Source: Novosphingobium sediminicola
Lineage (GTDB): Bacteria; Pseudomonadota; Alphaproteobacteria; Sphingomonadales; Sphingomonadaceae
DNA: 64,000 bases
Assembly: GCF_014196525.1 (NCBI RefSeq)
Contig: NZ_JACIDX010000010.1
Coordinates: 124,001 to 188,000 of the forward strand
Direction of reading: 5' to 3'
Shown here: positions 47,003 through 53,660 of the stretch, piece after piece
Layout: every line of letters starts with the position of its first letter
Numbering within the stretch: the first letter of the stretch is position 1
The notes under the pieces: model-generated
What the model saw: only the letters and a program-made list of their open reading frames with translations
What the model was told of the DNA's origin: nothing
Databases searched by the model: none
Made by a program: the position numbers and the translations under genes

Positions 47003-47728
47003 ATGCGTAAGACCGGTAAGCGGATTTGGTTGCTGTTGGCAGGATATGCGGTTTCGGCCGCTGGCGTGCTCGCCGTTCCTGCTCAGGCCGCCGATCTTGC
47101 TGCGCCGGTGACCATGGCCGCCGCTGTTCAGGTGGAATCGCCCTCGACATCGATGGCGCTCTCGCCGGTCGCGGCGGCCATGGATCTGATGCGTTCGGGG
47201 CGTTCGGCCGATGCGCTGGCGCTGCTGGAACCGGCGATGGGCAAGCTGCAGGGGATGAGCAAGGGTTCCGCCCGGCCTTATTGTCAGCATGATGGCTCGG
47301 TCGCGCGCGGGGTTCGGGTTCTGGATTCGGATCTGTGTGATGCGCTCTATCTGCGTGCCTTTGCGCTGACCGAATTGGGGCGCCGCACCGATGCGGTTGA
47401 GGCTCTTGAGCAATTGACCCAGCTTTCGCCCGATTATCCGCGTTACTTTGTTGAACTGGCCTATGCCTATCGGGCCAGCGGCGACAAGGCAGGCGCGATG
47501 GAAACCTATCGCCATGCCGCCGAACTGGCCTCGGCGCCGGGGCAGCAGAAGTATCGCGCGGCGGCGCTCCGCGGCATCGGCAATCTACTGGTGGATAAGG
47601 GTGATCTCGAAGGTGGGGAGAAAGCCTATCGGGACAGTCTGAGCGACGATCCGCAAAACAAGGTCGCGCTTGGCGAACTGCAATATATTGCCCGCAAGCG
47701 CGCGGCATCGGAACAGAAGGGCGGCTAA
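47003..47728 (+). CDS. Secreted TPR-repeat protein
   Basis: A 241-residue protein with a signal peptide (KTGKRIWLLLAGYAVSAAGV, cleavage near AQA-AD) and four to five TPR motifs from about residue 50 to 225 (AVAAMDLMRSGRSADALALLE, LYLRAFALTELGRRTDAVEAL, VELAYAYRASGDKAGAMETYR, LRGIGNLLVDKGDLEGGEKAY). A single pair of cysteines (PYCQHDG and LDSDLCDAL) could form a disulfide. No partner is known. Its upstream region carries two palindromes, so it is probably regulated. A strong terminator follows at 47762-47794. Confidence 0.8.
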   Translation: MRKTGKRIWLLLAGYAVSAAGVLAVPAQAADLAAPVTMAAAVQVESPSTSMALSPVAAAMDLMRSGRSADALALLEPAMGKLQGMSKGSARPYCQHDGSVARGVRVLDSDLCDALYLRAFALTELGRRTDAVEALEQLTQLSPDYPRYFVELAYAYRASGDKAGAMETYRHAAELASAPGQQKYRAAALRGIGNLLVDKGDLEGGEKAYRDSLSDDPQNKVALGELQYIARKRAASEQKGG

Positions 47729-47761
47729 GACCCTAATGACCCTCTTTCAGGGGGGAAGCTG

Positions 47762-47794
47762 AAGGGCGCCTGTTCACGCAGGCGCCCTTTTTAT
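47762..47794 (+). terminator. Terminator after the TPR gene
   Basis: AAGGGCGCCTG (47762-47772) pairs with CAGGCGCCCTT (47779-47789), followed by TTTTTATTT. Confidence 0.88.
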
Positions 47795-47833
47795 TTGTCC
47801 GCAGCCCTTGGCAAGCGCCCGCGCAAAGCAGGC

Positions 47834-47864
47834 AAAAAAGAAGAGGCCCGGTTTCCCGAGCCTC
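47834..47864 (-). terminator. icd terminator
   Basis: On the minus strand GAGGC-CGG pairs with CCG-GCCTC (47843-47864) with one mismatch, followed by TTCTTTTTT. Confidence 0.75.
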
Positions 47865-47894
47865 TCTTTTCGTCGTCGAAAGAGCGAAGGGCGA

Positions 47895-49115
47895 TTACGC
47901 CTTGGCCATTTCAGCTTCGAGGTTCTGCACGATGGCTTCGAAGAACGCTTCGGTCGTCAGCCAGCCCTGTTCGGGGCCGATGAGCAGCGCGAGGTCCTTG
48001 GTCATCTTGCCGCTTTCGACGGTTTCGATGCAGACGCGTTCCAGCGTCTGAGCGAACTTCACCACTTCGGGGGTGTTGTCGAAACGGCCGCGATAGATCA
48101 GGCCGCGCGTCCACGCGAAGATCGAAGCGATCGGGTTGGTCGAAGTCGCCTTGCCCTGCTGGTGCTGGCGATAGTGGCGGGTCACGGTGCCGTGGGCCGC
48201 TTCGGCTTCGACGGTCTTGCCATCGGGCGACATCAGAACCGAGGTCATCAGGCCCAGCGAGCCAAAGCCCTGCGCAACGGTGTCCGACTGCACGTCGCCG
48301 TCATAGTTCTTGCACGCCCAGACGAACTTGCCCGACCACTTGAGGGCCGAGGCCACCATGTCGTCGATCAGGCGGTGTTCGTAGTGGATGCCGGCATCCT
48401 TGAACTTTTCAGCGAAACCTTCGGTGGCGAAGACTTCGGCGAACAGGTCCTTGAAGCGACCATCATACTTCTTGATGATGGTGTTCTTGGTCGACAGATA
48501 CACCGGCCAACCCAGCGCGAGGCCATAGTTGAACGAGGCGCGGGCGAAATCGCGGATCGAATTGTCAAGGTTGTACATCGCCATGGCGACGCCCGACGAG
48601 GGGAAGTTGAACACTTCGCGGTCGATCACTTCGCCATTTTCGCCTTCCCAGACGAGGCGCAGCTTGCCCTTGCCGGGGACGAGGAAATCGGTGGCCTTGT
48701 ACTGGTCACCAAAAGCGTGACGGCCGACCACGATGGGGTCGGTCCAGCCCGGCACCAGACGGGGCACGTTCGAGATCACGATCGGCTCGCGGAACACAAC
48801 GCCGCCAAGGATGTTGCGGATCGTGCCGTTGGGGCTCTTCCACATTTCCTTGAGGTTGAATTCTTCGACGCGGGCTTCGTCGGGGGTGATGGTGGCGCAC
48901 TTCACGCCGACGCCATATTCGCGGATCGCGTTGGCCGAATCGACCGTCACCTGGTCGTTGGTCGCGTCGCGGTTTTCCACCGACAGGTCGTAATACTTCA
49001 GGTCGATGTCCAGATAGGGCAGGATCAGTCGTTCACGGATCCACTGCCAAATGATCTTGGTCATTTCATCGCCGTCGATCTCGACAACGGGGTTGGCTAC
49101 CTTGATTTTTGCCAT
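47895..49115 (-). CDS. icd: NADP-dependent isocitrate dehydrogenase
   Basis: A 406-residue TCA-cycle enzyme converting isocitrate to 2-oxoglutarate with NADP. It is of the type shared with eukaryotes and many alphaproteobacteria: [14 protein letters not shown] at the start, [13 protein letters not shown] for substrate phosphate, [21 protein letters not shown] for metal binding, and [11 protein letters not shown] for NADP. It stands alone, with its own terminator. The 2-oxoglutarate it makes is a possible substrate of the korAB enzyme in this window. Confidence 0.96.
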   Translation of the reverse strand: MAKIKVANPVVEIDGDEMTKIIWQWIRERLILPYLDIDLKYYDLSVENRDATNDQVTVDSANAIREYGVGVKCATITPDEARVEEFNLKEMWKSPNGTIRNILGGVVFREPIVISNVPRLVPGWTDPIVVGRHAFGDQYKATDFLVPGKGKLRLVWEGENGEVIDREVFNFPSSGVAMAMYNLDNSIRDFARASFNYGLALGWPVYLSTKNTIIKKYDGRFKDLFAEVFATEGFAEKFKDAGIHYEHRLIDDMVASALKWSGKFVWACKNYDGDVQSDTVAQGFGSLGLMTSVLMSPDGKTVEAEAAHGTVTRHYRQHQQGKATSTNPIASIFAWTRGLIYRGRFDNTPEVVKFAQTLERVCIETVESGKMTKDLALLIGPEQGWLTTEAFFEAIVQNLEAEMAKA

Positions 49116-49375
49116 GTGCTTTTGTTCCCTGGGGTGGAGTGGCTTGCATTCCCCCTAGCATAGGATTTCCGCCGCGCAAGGGCGGGTTTTCGCATTGGAC
49201 GGCGCGGCGGCAGATAGTTTTTGATATTGCGAAGTCATAGCAAATAAACGCCCCGCCAGAGGCTTTCCGCCGGTCCCGCGCCCATGGGCAAGGCTATTTT
49301 AACGCGGCCGCTCTAGGTTAATCTGGCCGGAGCGCTTGTCTGCCTCCGATGAGGAGCTTTGCATGGGAGCCTTGC
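49116..49375. other. Intergenic region between icd and the glycosyltransferase gene
   Basis: About 260 bases between divergent genes, so it must hold both promoters. I see no strong consensus boxes. AGGAGCTTTGC near 49353 is a false lead for translation: the ATG after it is in another frame. Confidence 0.35.
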
Positions 49376-50278
49376 ATGTCTGGCCTTGATGTCGATGTTA
49401 TTTTGCGCACCCATAATCGCGCCGACATGCTGCCCGAGGCGGTGGCCTCCTTCTTTGCGGCCGATGCGCGCGGGATCAATGCTCGCCTGCTGGTGGTCGA
49501 CAATGCATCGAGTGACAATACGCAGGCTGTACTGGCCGATTTGCAGGTGCGGTACGGAGAGGCTCTGGTGCCGCTGTATGAAGCGCGCCCCGGCCCGCAG
49601 CACGCGCTGAACGCGGCGCTTGGGGCTGTGCGCGGCCAGATCGTCGCCTGTTTTGACGATGACGAACGCATCGTACCGGGCTGGCTTCAGACCATCGCGC
49701 GTGAATTTGCCGATCCGGCCACTGATTATATCGCCGGACCCGTGCTGTTTCCTCAGGGCAGTTCCTTGCCCGAATGGCTGCCTGATGGGTTCAATGGCGC
49801 GCTGGGCTTTATCGATCATGGGGCCCAGCGCCGCCAATTCGTCCCCGGTTTTCACGGGATGCTGACGCAGGGGAATTGCGCGCTGCGTGCAAAGATCTTC
49901 GAAGAATTTGGCCCCTATCCCGACTGCTTTAACACCGCAGAGGATCGCTGGCTTAACCAATGGCTGACCGATCAGGGAAAGCGGGGCTTCTACTGCCCCG
50001 ATTTCGGCGTGACCCATCTGTTGCAACCAGCGCGCGTCAATCGCGACTATTTCCGCCAATGGGCGCGACGGGAAGGGCGCGATCTGGCCACGTGCGATAC
50101 GCTGCTCTCGCGGCCCAACATGCTGGCTCAGCGCTGGTATTGGCGCAAGATTGCCGGATGCGCAGCGCGGCGACTGGTGGGGGCGGGGACTTCGGCTGAG
50201 CGGTTCCGCGATGAATTGGAACTGCGCGTGGCGGTCAGCTATGCCGCCACCTGTTTAGGCCGCCGAGCGGCTGCCTAA
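49376..50278 (+). CDS. Family 2 glycosyltransferase
   Basis: A 300-residue GT-A fold transferase. VDVILRTHNRADMLPEAVASFF binds the nucleotide sugar, and CFDDDERIVPGWL carries the metal-binding acidic motif near residue 102. GNCALRAKIFEEFGPYP and NTAEDRWLNQWLTDQG are acceptor-loop segments with the catalytic ED. There is no membrane segment. It converges on a flippase gene and shares its last 24 bases with it, so the two probably belong to one envelope or exopolysaccharide locus. GGGAG precedes the ATG at 49376. Confidence 0.85.
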   Translation: MSGLDVDVILRTHNRADMLPEAVASFFAADARGINARLLVVDNASSDNTQAVLADLQVRYGEALVPLYEARPGPQHALNAALGAVRGQIVACFDDDERIVPGWLQTIAREFADPATDYIAGPVLFPQGSSLPEWLPDGFNGALGFIDHGAQRRQFVPGFHGMLTQGNCALRAKIFEEFGPYPDCFNTAEDRWLNQWLTDQGKRGFYCPDFGVTHLLQPARVNRDYFRQWARREGRDLATCDTLLSRPNMLAQRWYWRKIAGCAARRLVGAGTSAERFRDELELRVAVSYAATCLGRRAAA

Positions 50279-50282
50279 ACGC
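50255..50282. terminator. Shared palindrome at convergent gene ends
   Basis: GTTTAGGC and GCCTAAAC frame an inner GCCG/CGGC stem. The palindrome contains the final codons and both stop codons of the convergent glycosyltransferase and flippase genes and could act as a hairpin for either transcript. There is no T-run. Confidence 0.4.
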
Positions 50283-51730
50283 GCCATCGCCACCGCGTAA
50301 ATTCGCGTGGTGATGGTGCTGATTTCGATGGTCGCGGGGTGGCGCACCAGAAACAGACAGGCCAGCCAGCACGGAATCCCTGCCACCGACAGCGCGATCA
50401 GTAGGCCCCAGCCGATATCGGCCGATCCCATGCCCATCCAGTCCTGCGCCACGATCAGCGGAATGCCCGCGCCATAGGCGGCCACCGCGCTGCGCCAATA
50501 GATGTTGAGCAGATCGACAAAGCGGAAATGCATCAGCCGCGCCAAAAACATGCCATAGATCGCCACCCAGAACAGGCCATAGACAATGCGACTGGCCGCT
50601 GCGGCCTCCACCCCGATAAAGCACGCCACGGTCAGACAGCCGATGATGATGGCCGTGTCGATCCAGTTTACCCAGATCAGCGTGCGAATACGGCCCAGCA
50701 GGATCGGCACATCCATCTGCAACGGCACCGCGACAAACAGCGTTTCAGAAAGCGCCGTCCATTTGAGCAGCACCGCGACGCCCGCCCATTTCGGCCCATA
50801 GAGCAAATGCACCAGTGGCCCTGCGGCCAGCCCCAGCCCGACCATCGCGGCCCAGTTCACCGCCGTGTTGCAGGCCGTCAGGTGCAGATAGGAGGGCGCC
50901 AGCGGATCGCCCGCATCGCGTTTGCGCGCAAAAGCGGGATAGAACACCGAGGTCAGCCCGCTTGTCACCAGCGTCGAGAGCTGGGCTGAAAGCGCGGTGG
51001 CGCGGCTGAACAGGCCGGTGGCCATGACGCCCAGCAGGCGGGCCACGATCAGATCCTGCGTGCGCATGCCGATGGCGCCGCTGGCGCTGATGAAAAAGGA
51101 ATTGGCGCTAAAGGAAAGCAGGGGCCGCGTTGTGGCCCAATCGCGCGGAAAGCGCGGCACAACCGGACGAAACCGCATGACGATGCCGGTGCGCAAAAAC
51201 GCCGCCAGCAGCAGGCCCCATGCCATCGAGGCCGGACCAAACCCATGCGCGGCCAGATAGATGCTGAGCAAGCCGCCCGACAAAGAGCTGAGAATATTGG
51301 CGAAAAACAGCGCGCGGAAATTCATCTCGCGCGTCAGCAGGCCCACCGGGATCAGCGCAAAGGGATTGATGAAGCTGGCCGCCGCGATAATCAGCGTCAG
51401 CCGGATCAGCGTGGGATCGTGATAGACATGGCTGATCACCGGCGCCAGCGCGCCCAGCACCACCGCCACGCCGCAAGCAATGGAAACCGCAACCCCGGCG
51501 TATTCGCGCACATGGGCCGGGTCCATCGCCCTTTGCCCCGAGACAAACCGCGTGATCCCGGCATCCTGAAACATCGAGACCAGCATCGAGGCGGCCAGCG
51601 CTACCGAATAGACGCCAAACTCCGAGGGACTGAGATAGAGCCGGGAGATGACGACGCTGACGCCGAACTGGATGATAAAGGCCAGATATTGTGAGGCCAT
51701 GGACCATGCGATGGATGCGCGAATCGACAT
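50255..51730 (-). CDS. Polysaccharide flippase, Wzx/MATE-like
   Basis: A 491-residue membrane protein with about 12-14 helices of the oligosaccharide flippase superfamily (MOP). It begins ASIAWSMASQYLAFIIQFGVSVVISRLYLSP, the typical RfbX/Wzx start. It would move lipid-linked sugars across the inner membrane for polysaccharide assembly. It is the last chromosomal gene before the prophage; its own start is 160 bases from the attachment site. Confidence 0.85.
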   Translation of the reverse strand: MSIRASIAWSMASQYLAFIIQFGVSVVISRLYLSPSEFGVYSVALAASMLVSMFQDAGITRFVSGQRAMDPAHVREYAGVAVSIACGVAVVLGALAPVISHVYHDPTLIRLTLIIAAASFINPFALIPVGLLTREMNFRALFFANILSSLSGGLLSIYLAAHGFGPASMAWGLLLAAFLRTGIVMRFRPVVPRFPRDWATTRPLLSFSANSFFISASGAIGMRTQDLIVARLLGVMATGLFSRATALSAQLSTLVTSGLTSVFYPAFARKRDAGDPLAPSYLHLTACNTAVNWAAMVGLGLAAGPLVHLLYGPKWAGVAVLLKWTALSETLFVAVPLQMDVPILLGRIRTLIWVNWIDTAIIIGCLTVACFIGVEAAAASRIVYGLFWVAIYGMFLARLMHFRFVDLLNIYWRSAVAAYGAGIPLIVAQDWMGMGSADIGWGLLIALSVAGIPCWLACLFLVRHPATIEISTITTRIYAVAMARLGSRSAA

Positions 51731-51848
51731 GGGTTCAGCAACCGAGCGTGATGCGGGGCAGGGGAGAGATCATAGTCCCAAGCTCTAGCCATCAGAGGTA
51801 AAGATTTACCCCGACGGTTCCTGCCTTCTGCGCAAAAAGCGCGCCAAA

Positions 51849-51887
51849 CAAAAAACCCGCCAGCCTTGCGGCGTGGCGGGTTTTTGA
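51849..51887 (-). terminator. Terminator of the interrupted tRNA-Val gene
   Basis: AACCCGCCA (51854-51862) pairs with TGGCGGGTT (51874-51882). On the minus strand it is followed by TTTTTTG and lies just past the CCA end of the tRNA fragment. Confidence 0.75.
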
Positions 51888-51888
51888 A

Positions 51889-51937
51889 TGGTGGGCGTAG
51901 GAAGGATTGAACTTCCGACCCCTGCGATGTCAACGCA
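51889..51937 (-). pseudogene. 3' part of tRNA-Val(GAC), prophage attachment site
   Basis: Read on the minus strand, this is the anticodon arm to CCA end of a tRNA: TTGCG-TTGACAT-CGCAG (anticodon GAC), variable loop GGGTC, T-arm GGAAG-TTCAATC-CTTCC, acceptor strand TACGCCC and ACCA. The sequence to the right no longer forms a D-arm or 5' acceptor strand. It is therefore the leftover half of a tRNA-Val gene cut by phage integration; an intact copy is expected at the far prophage end, outside the window. Confidence 0.85.
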
Positions 51938-52124
51938 ACGAGGGTGATTCACAATGGCGGATTTCTGCGGTTTTTGCACCGGGCCTTGTGAGAACATGTG
52001 CGGAACAAACAGCCTTTTTGCGTGTGATTCACGCAAAACTCACGCAAGTTTTTTGGGCGAATTCCATGGGCCAATTCGTCGCCGTTGGGCCTGCCAAAGG
52101 ATACACCTTAGCGCCAGCGCATCG

Positions 52125-52226
52125 CTACGCTCGATGGGTTGATTCGCGATCATAAGGCAAAGCAAAAGGCCTAAAGGCCGCTGTTGCGAGGAGGGGCAGA
52201 AAGACGACAGCGGCCTTGAAGAACAT
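52125..52226 (-). CDS. Possible tiny membrane peptide
   Basis: A 33-residue frame on the minus strand starting MFFKAAVVFLPLLATAAF and ending with a basic tail. The hydrophobic stretch could be a membrane helix, and GAGG lies nine bases before the ATG. The same bases form two strong hairpins, so it may be structured non-coding DNA instead. Low certainty. Confidence 0.25.
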   Translation of the reverse strand: MFFKAAVVFLPLLATAAFRPFALPYDRESTHRA

Positions 52227-52290
52227 GCCCCAGCCCTCGATGGAAAGGCTGGGGCTGATACTGTGCATAGGCCGCGCATGCAAATTTGCA

Positions 52291-52318
52291 CGCCCGCTTT
52301 CGCCCACTTGCGGACATT
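52291..52318. repeat. Cassette-type repeat, copy 1 (partial)
   Basis: CGCCCACTTGCGGACATT with a preceding CGCCCGC matches the right half of the 43-bp repeats at 52760 and 53190. It lies 24 bases before the first small gene. Confidence 0.65.
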
Positions 52319-52342
52319 CGAAAATCGTAGTTACGATGCGCT

Positions 52343-52759
52343 ATGGTATCTGAAGTTCCTCATTTTCATGATGGCTTGCTCACCGGAATCGTTCTCGGCG
52401 AACAAAGTGCGACTGTCTATCTGCGCCAATCAACGGGCGAGGAGTACACGCTGACGCTTTCCGGCCTTGAGGTGCTCCAGATGGAGGACTTCCGGCAAGG
52501 CAATATCATCTCAATGGTGGAAGTGGTGAGTGGTCGCTTACCTTATGAACACGCGGGCCTTGAGCGTCTGTTCAAGCCCCCTCATCCCAAGGCAACTGAG
52601 GAGTACCAAAAGGCGCACGCGATCGTTATGGAGAGGCAAGCCGCTCGGATTGCTTCCGGCGAAGTCTCTCTTCTCGTAATCGTGCCCTCGTACGGAGCCG
52701 ACCTGCTCGCGATCTGTCGAGAGGTAAAGGCTGCCGTTCGCGATGGAAACGGCAGCTAG
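52343..52759 (+). CDS. Unknown prophage cargo protein 1
   Basis: A 138-residue soluble protein with a beta-rich N-terminal half (GIVLGEQSATVYLRQSTGEEYTLTLSGLEVLQ) and a helical C-terminal half. No signal peptide, membrane segment or known motif was recognised. It runs opposite to the phage genes and has no clear ribosome site. A hairpin repeat precedes and follows it. Possible roles include immunity, anti-phage or toxin-neutralising functions, but nothing in the sequence decides. Confidence 0.7.
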   Translation: MVSEVPHFHDGLLTGIVLGEQSATVYLRQSTGEEYTLTLSGLEVLQMEDFRQGNIISMVEVVSGRLPYEHAGLERLFKPPHPKATEEYQKAHAIVMERQAARIASGEVSLLVIVPSYGADLLAICREVKAAVRDGNGS

Positions 52760-52802
52760 CCACCATAACTAGACGGGCGGCAAACGCCCAGTTGCGGACA
52801 TT
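52760..52802. repeat. Cassette-type repeat, copy 2
   Basis: A 43-bp unit starting CCACCATAACTAGAC, with the stem GGGCG/CGCCC and ending GTTGCGGACATT. It begins right after the stop codon of the first cargo gene and is closely similar to 53190-53232. Confidence 0.75.
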
Positions 52803-52843
52803 GCGCTTGATCGGGTCCAATCGGAAGCTAAGTTGAGCGGCTT

Positions 52844-53182
52844 ATGGCCAATGCTCCGCTAGATTCCATTGAATGGCACGACCTTCCCCTTGCAAGCCTC
52901 TCGATCAGTGAGTGCGGGGTTGCGCTGGTTGTTATGCCGTGGATTGAATCCACATATACTTATGCTCGTTTTGTTCTGAAGATTACGGACGCAAGGAGCA
53001 TAAACTTGGACGTCAATGGAACGTTGTCACTTGCTGATTTCACGAATCTGGAAGTAAGTAAATTTGAATACGAAATCTGCTCGAACGGGCGCATAAGCGG
53101 GACGGTAGGCATCCTTGCCGGAGGGGCGGGCTACTGGGAAATTTCGGTTGCAAGCGCCACATGGTCGTTTGAGGCGGTTTGA
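52844..53182 (+). CDS. Unknown prophage cargo protein 2
   Basis: A 112-residue, probably all-beta soluble protein (GVALVVMPWIESTYTYARFVL, SINLDVNGTLSLADFTNLEV, then a Gly-rich GTVGILAGGAGYWEIS). It resembles the size and strand pattern of small immunity-like proteins, but I do not recognise a family. Composition is AT-richer than the phage structural genes. It lies between two copies of the 43-bp repeat. Confidence 0.7.
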   Translation: MANAPLDSIEWHDLPLASLSISECGVALVVMPWIESTYTYARFVLKITDARSINLDVNGTLSLADFTNLEVSKFEYEICSNGRISGTVGILAGGAGYWEISVASATWSFEAV

Positions 53183-53189
53183 CCGCTTC

Positions 53190-53232
53190 CCACCATAACG
53201 AGACAGGCGGCTCGCGCCCACTTGCAGACATT
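53190..53232. repeat. Cassette-type repeat, copy 3
   Basis: A 43-bp unit starting CCACCATAACGAGAC and ending CTTGCAGACATT, lying eight bases after the second cargo gene. The inner stem region GGCGGC/GCGCC differs from copy 2 in the loop but keeps the flanks. Confidence 0.75.
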
Positions 53233-53256
53233 CCCAAGTCCGCCCAAACTGCATCA

Positions 53257-53520
53257 ATGAGTTTTCCGAATGAGACACTTGACGCTGCTCATCGCCATTC
53301 CGCCAATCACAAGGCGGAGTTGGAGCGTAGTGAGGTTTGTGGCTGCTTCTTCTGTGAGAAGGCGTTCGCAGTCAAAGATATTGCGGAATGGGTAGACGAC
53401 GAAAGCGGAACGGCCCTCTGCCCTCGTTGCGGCGTAGATGCGGTGATCGGCTCTGCGTCCGGCTTCCCAGTCGCTGACGCGAAGTTCATCGGCGCGATGC
53501 GCGAACGATGGTTCAATTGA
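53257..53520 (+). CDS. Small zinc-ribbon-like cargo protein
   Basis: An 87-residue protein with two cysteine pairs, CFFC (about residues 30-33) and CPRC (about 56-59), spaced as in a zinc ribbon. The central WVDDESGTALCPRCGVDAVIG is a conserved pattern of small cytoplasmic bacterial proteins of unknown role. The N-terminus is His- and Glu-rich. The ATG at 53257 is chosen; the open frame before it covers the repeat. It is the third gene in the cassette-like row. Confidence 0.7.
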   Translation: MSFPNETLDAAHRHSANHKAELERSEVCGCFFCEKAFAVKDIAEWVDDESGTALCPRCGVDAVIGSASGFPVADAKFIGAMRERWFN

Positions 53521-53530
53521 AAGTCCGCAA

Positions 53531-53588
53531 TCCACCACATTCCGACGATAAGCGGCGTTCCGGACACGACGACCTTGCGGACCAATGT
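53531..53588. repeat. Possible degenerate cassette repeat, copy 4
   Basis: CCACCACAT, GCGGCG and CCTTGCGGACCAAT appear in the same order as the parts of the 43-bp repeat, but with insertions. It would close the third cassette. Confidence 0.35.
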
Positions 53589-53660
53589 ACCATGGAGCAA
53601 GGGCGGTGACCCAACTCAGTTTGCCTGATCACCGCCCCCATGCCGCTTGCGAATGCGGTG

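Larger units (their letters stand above)
51938..52342. other. Left prophage end with arm-site repeats and hairpins
   Basis: This stretch has no convincing gene. It holds two TCACGCAA repeats, an 11-bp inverted repeat AAGGCCGCTGT/ACAGCGGCCTT (52174-52184, 52207-52217), an 8-bp one CCCCAGCC/GGCTGGGG (52228-52235, 52247-52254), the 12-bp palindrome TGCAAATTTGCA (52279-52290), and the first cassette repeat (52291-52318). Confidence 0.5.

Noticed and set aside
49299..49322. CtrA-like TTAA pair between icd and the glycosyltransferase
   Set aside because: The two TTAA units are 15 bases apart instead of seven, so they do not form a CtrA site.
51903..52142. Short plus-strand frames at the left prophage end
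   Set aside because: They begin in or next to the tRNA fragment and have no domains, no ribosome site and high cysteine content typical of shadow frames.
52760..53232. CRISPR array
   Set aside because: The repeats are separated by whole genes of several hundred bases, not by short uniform spacers.
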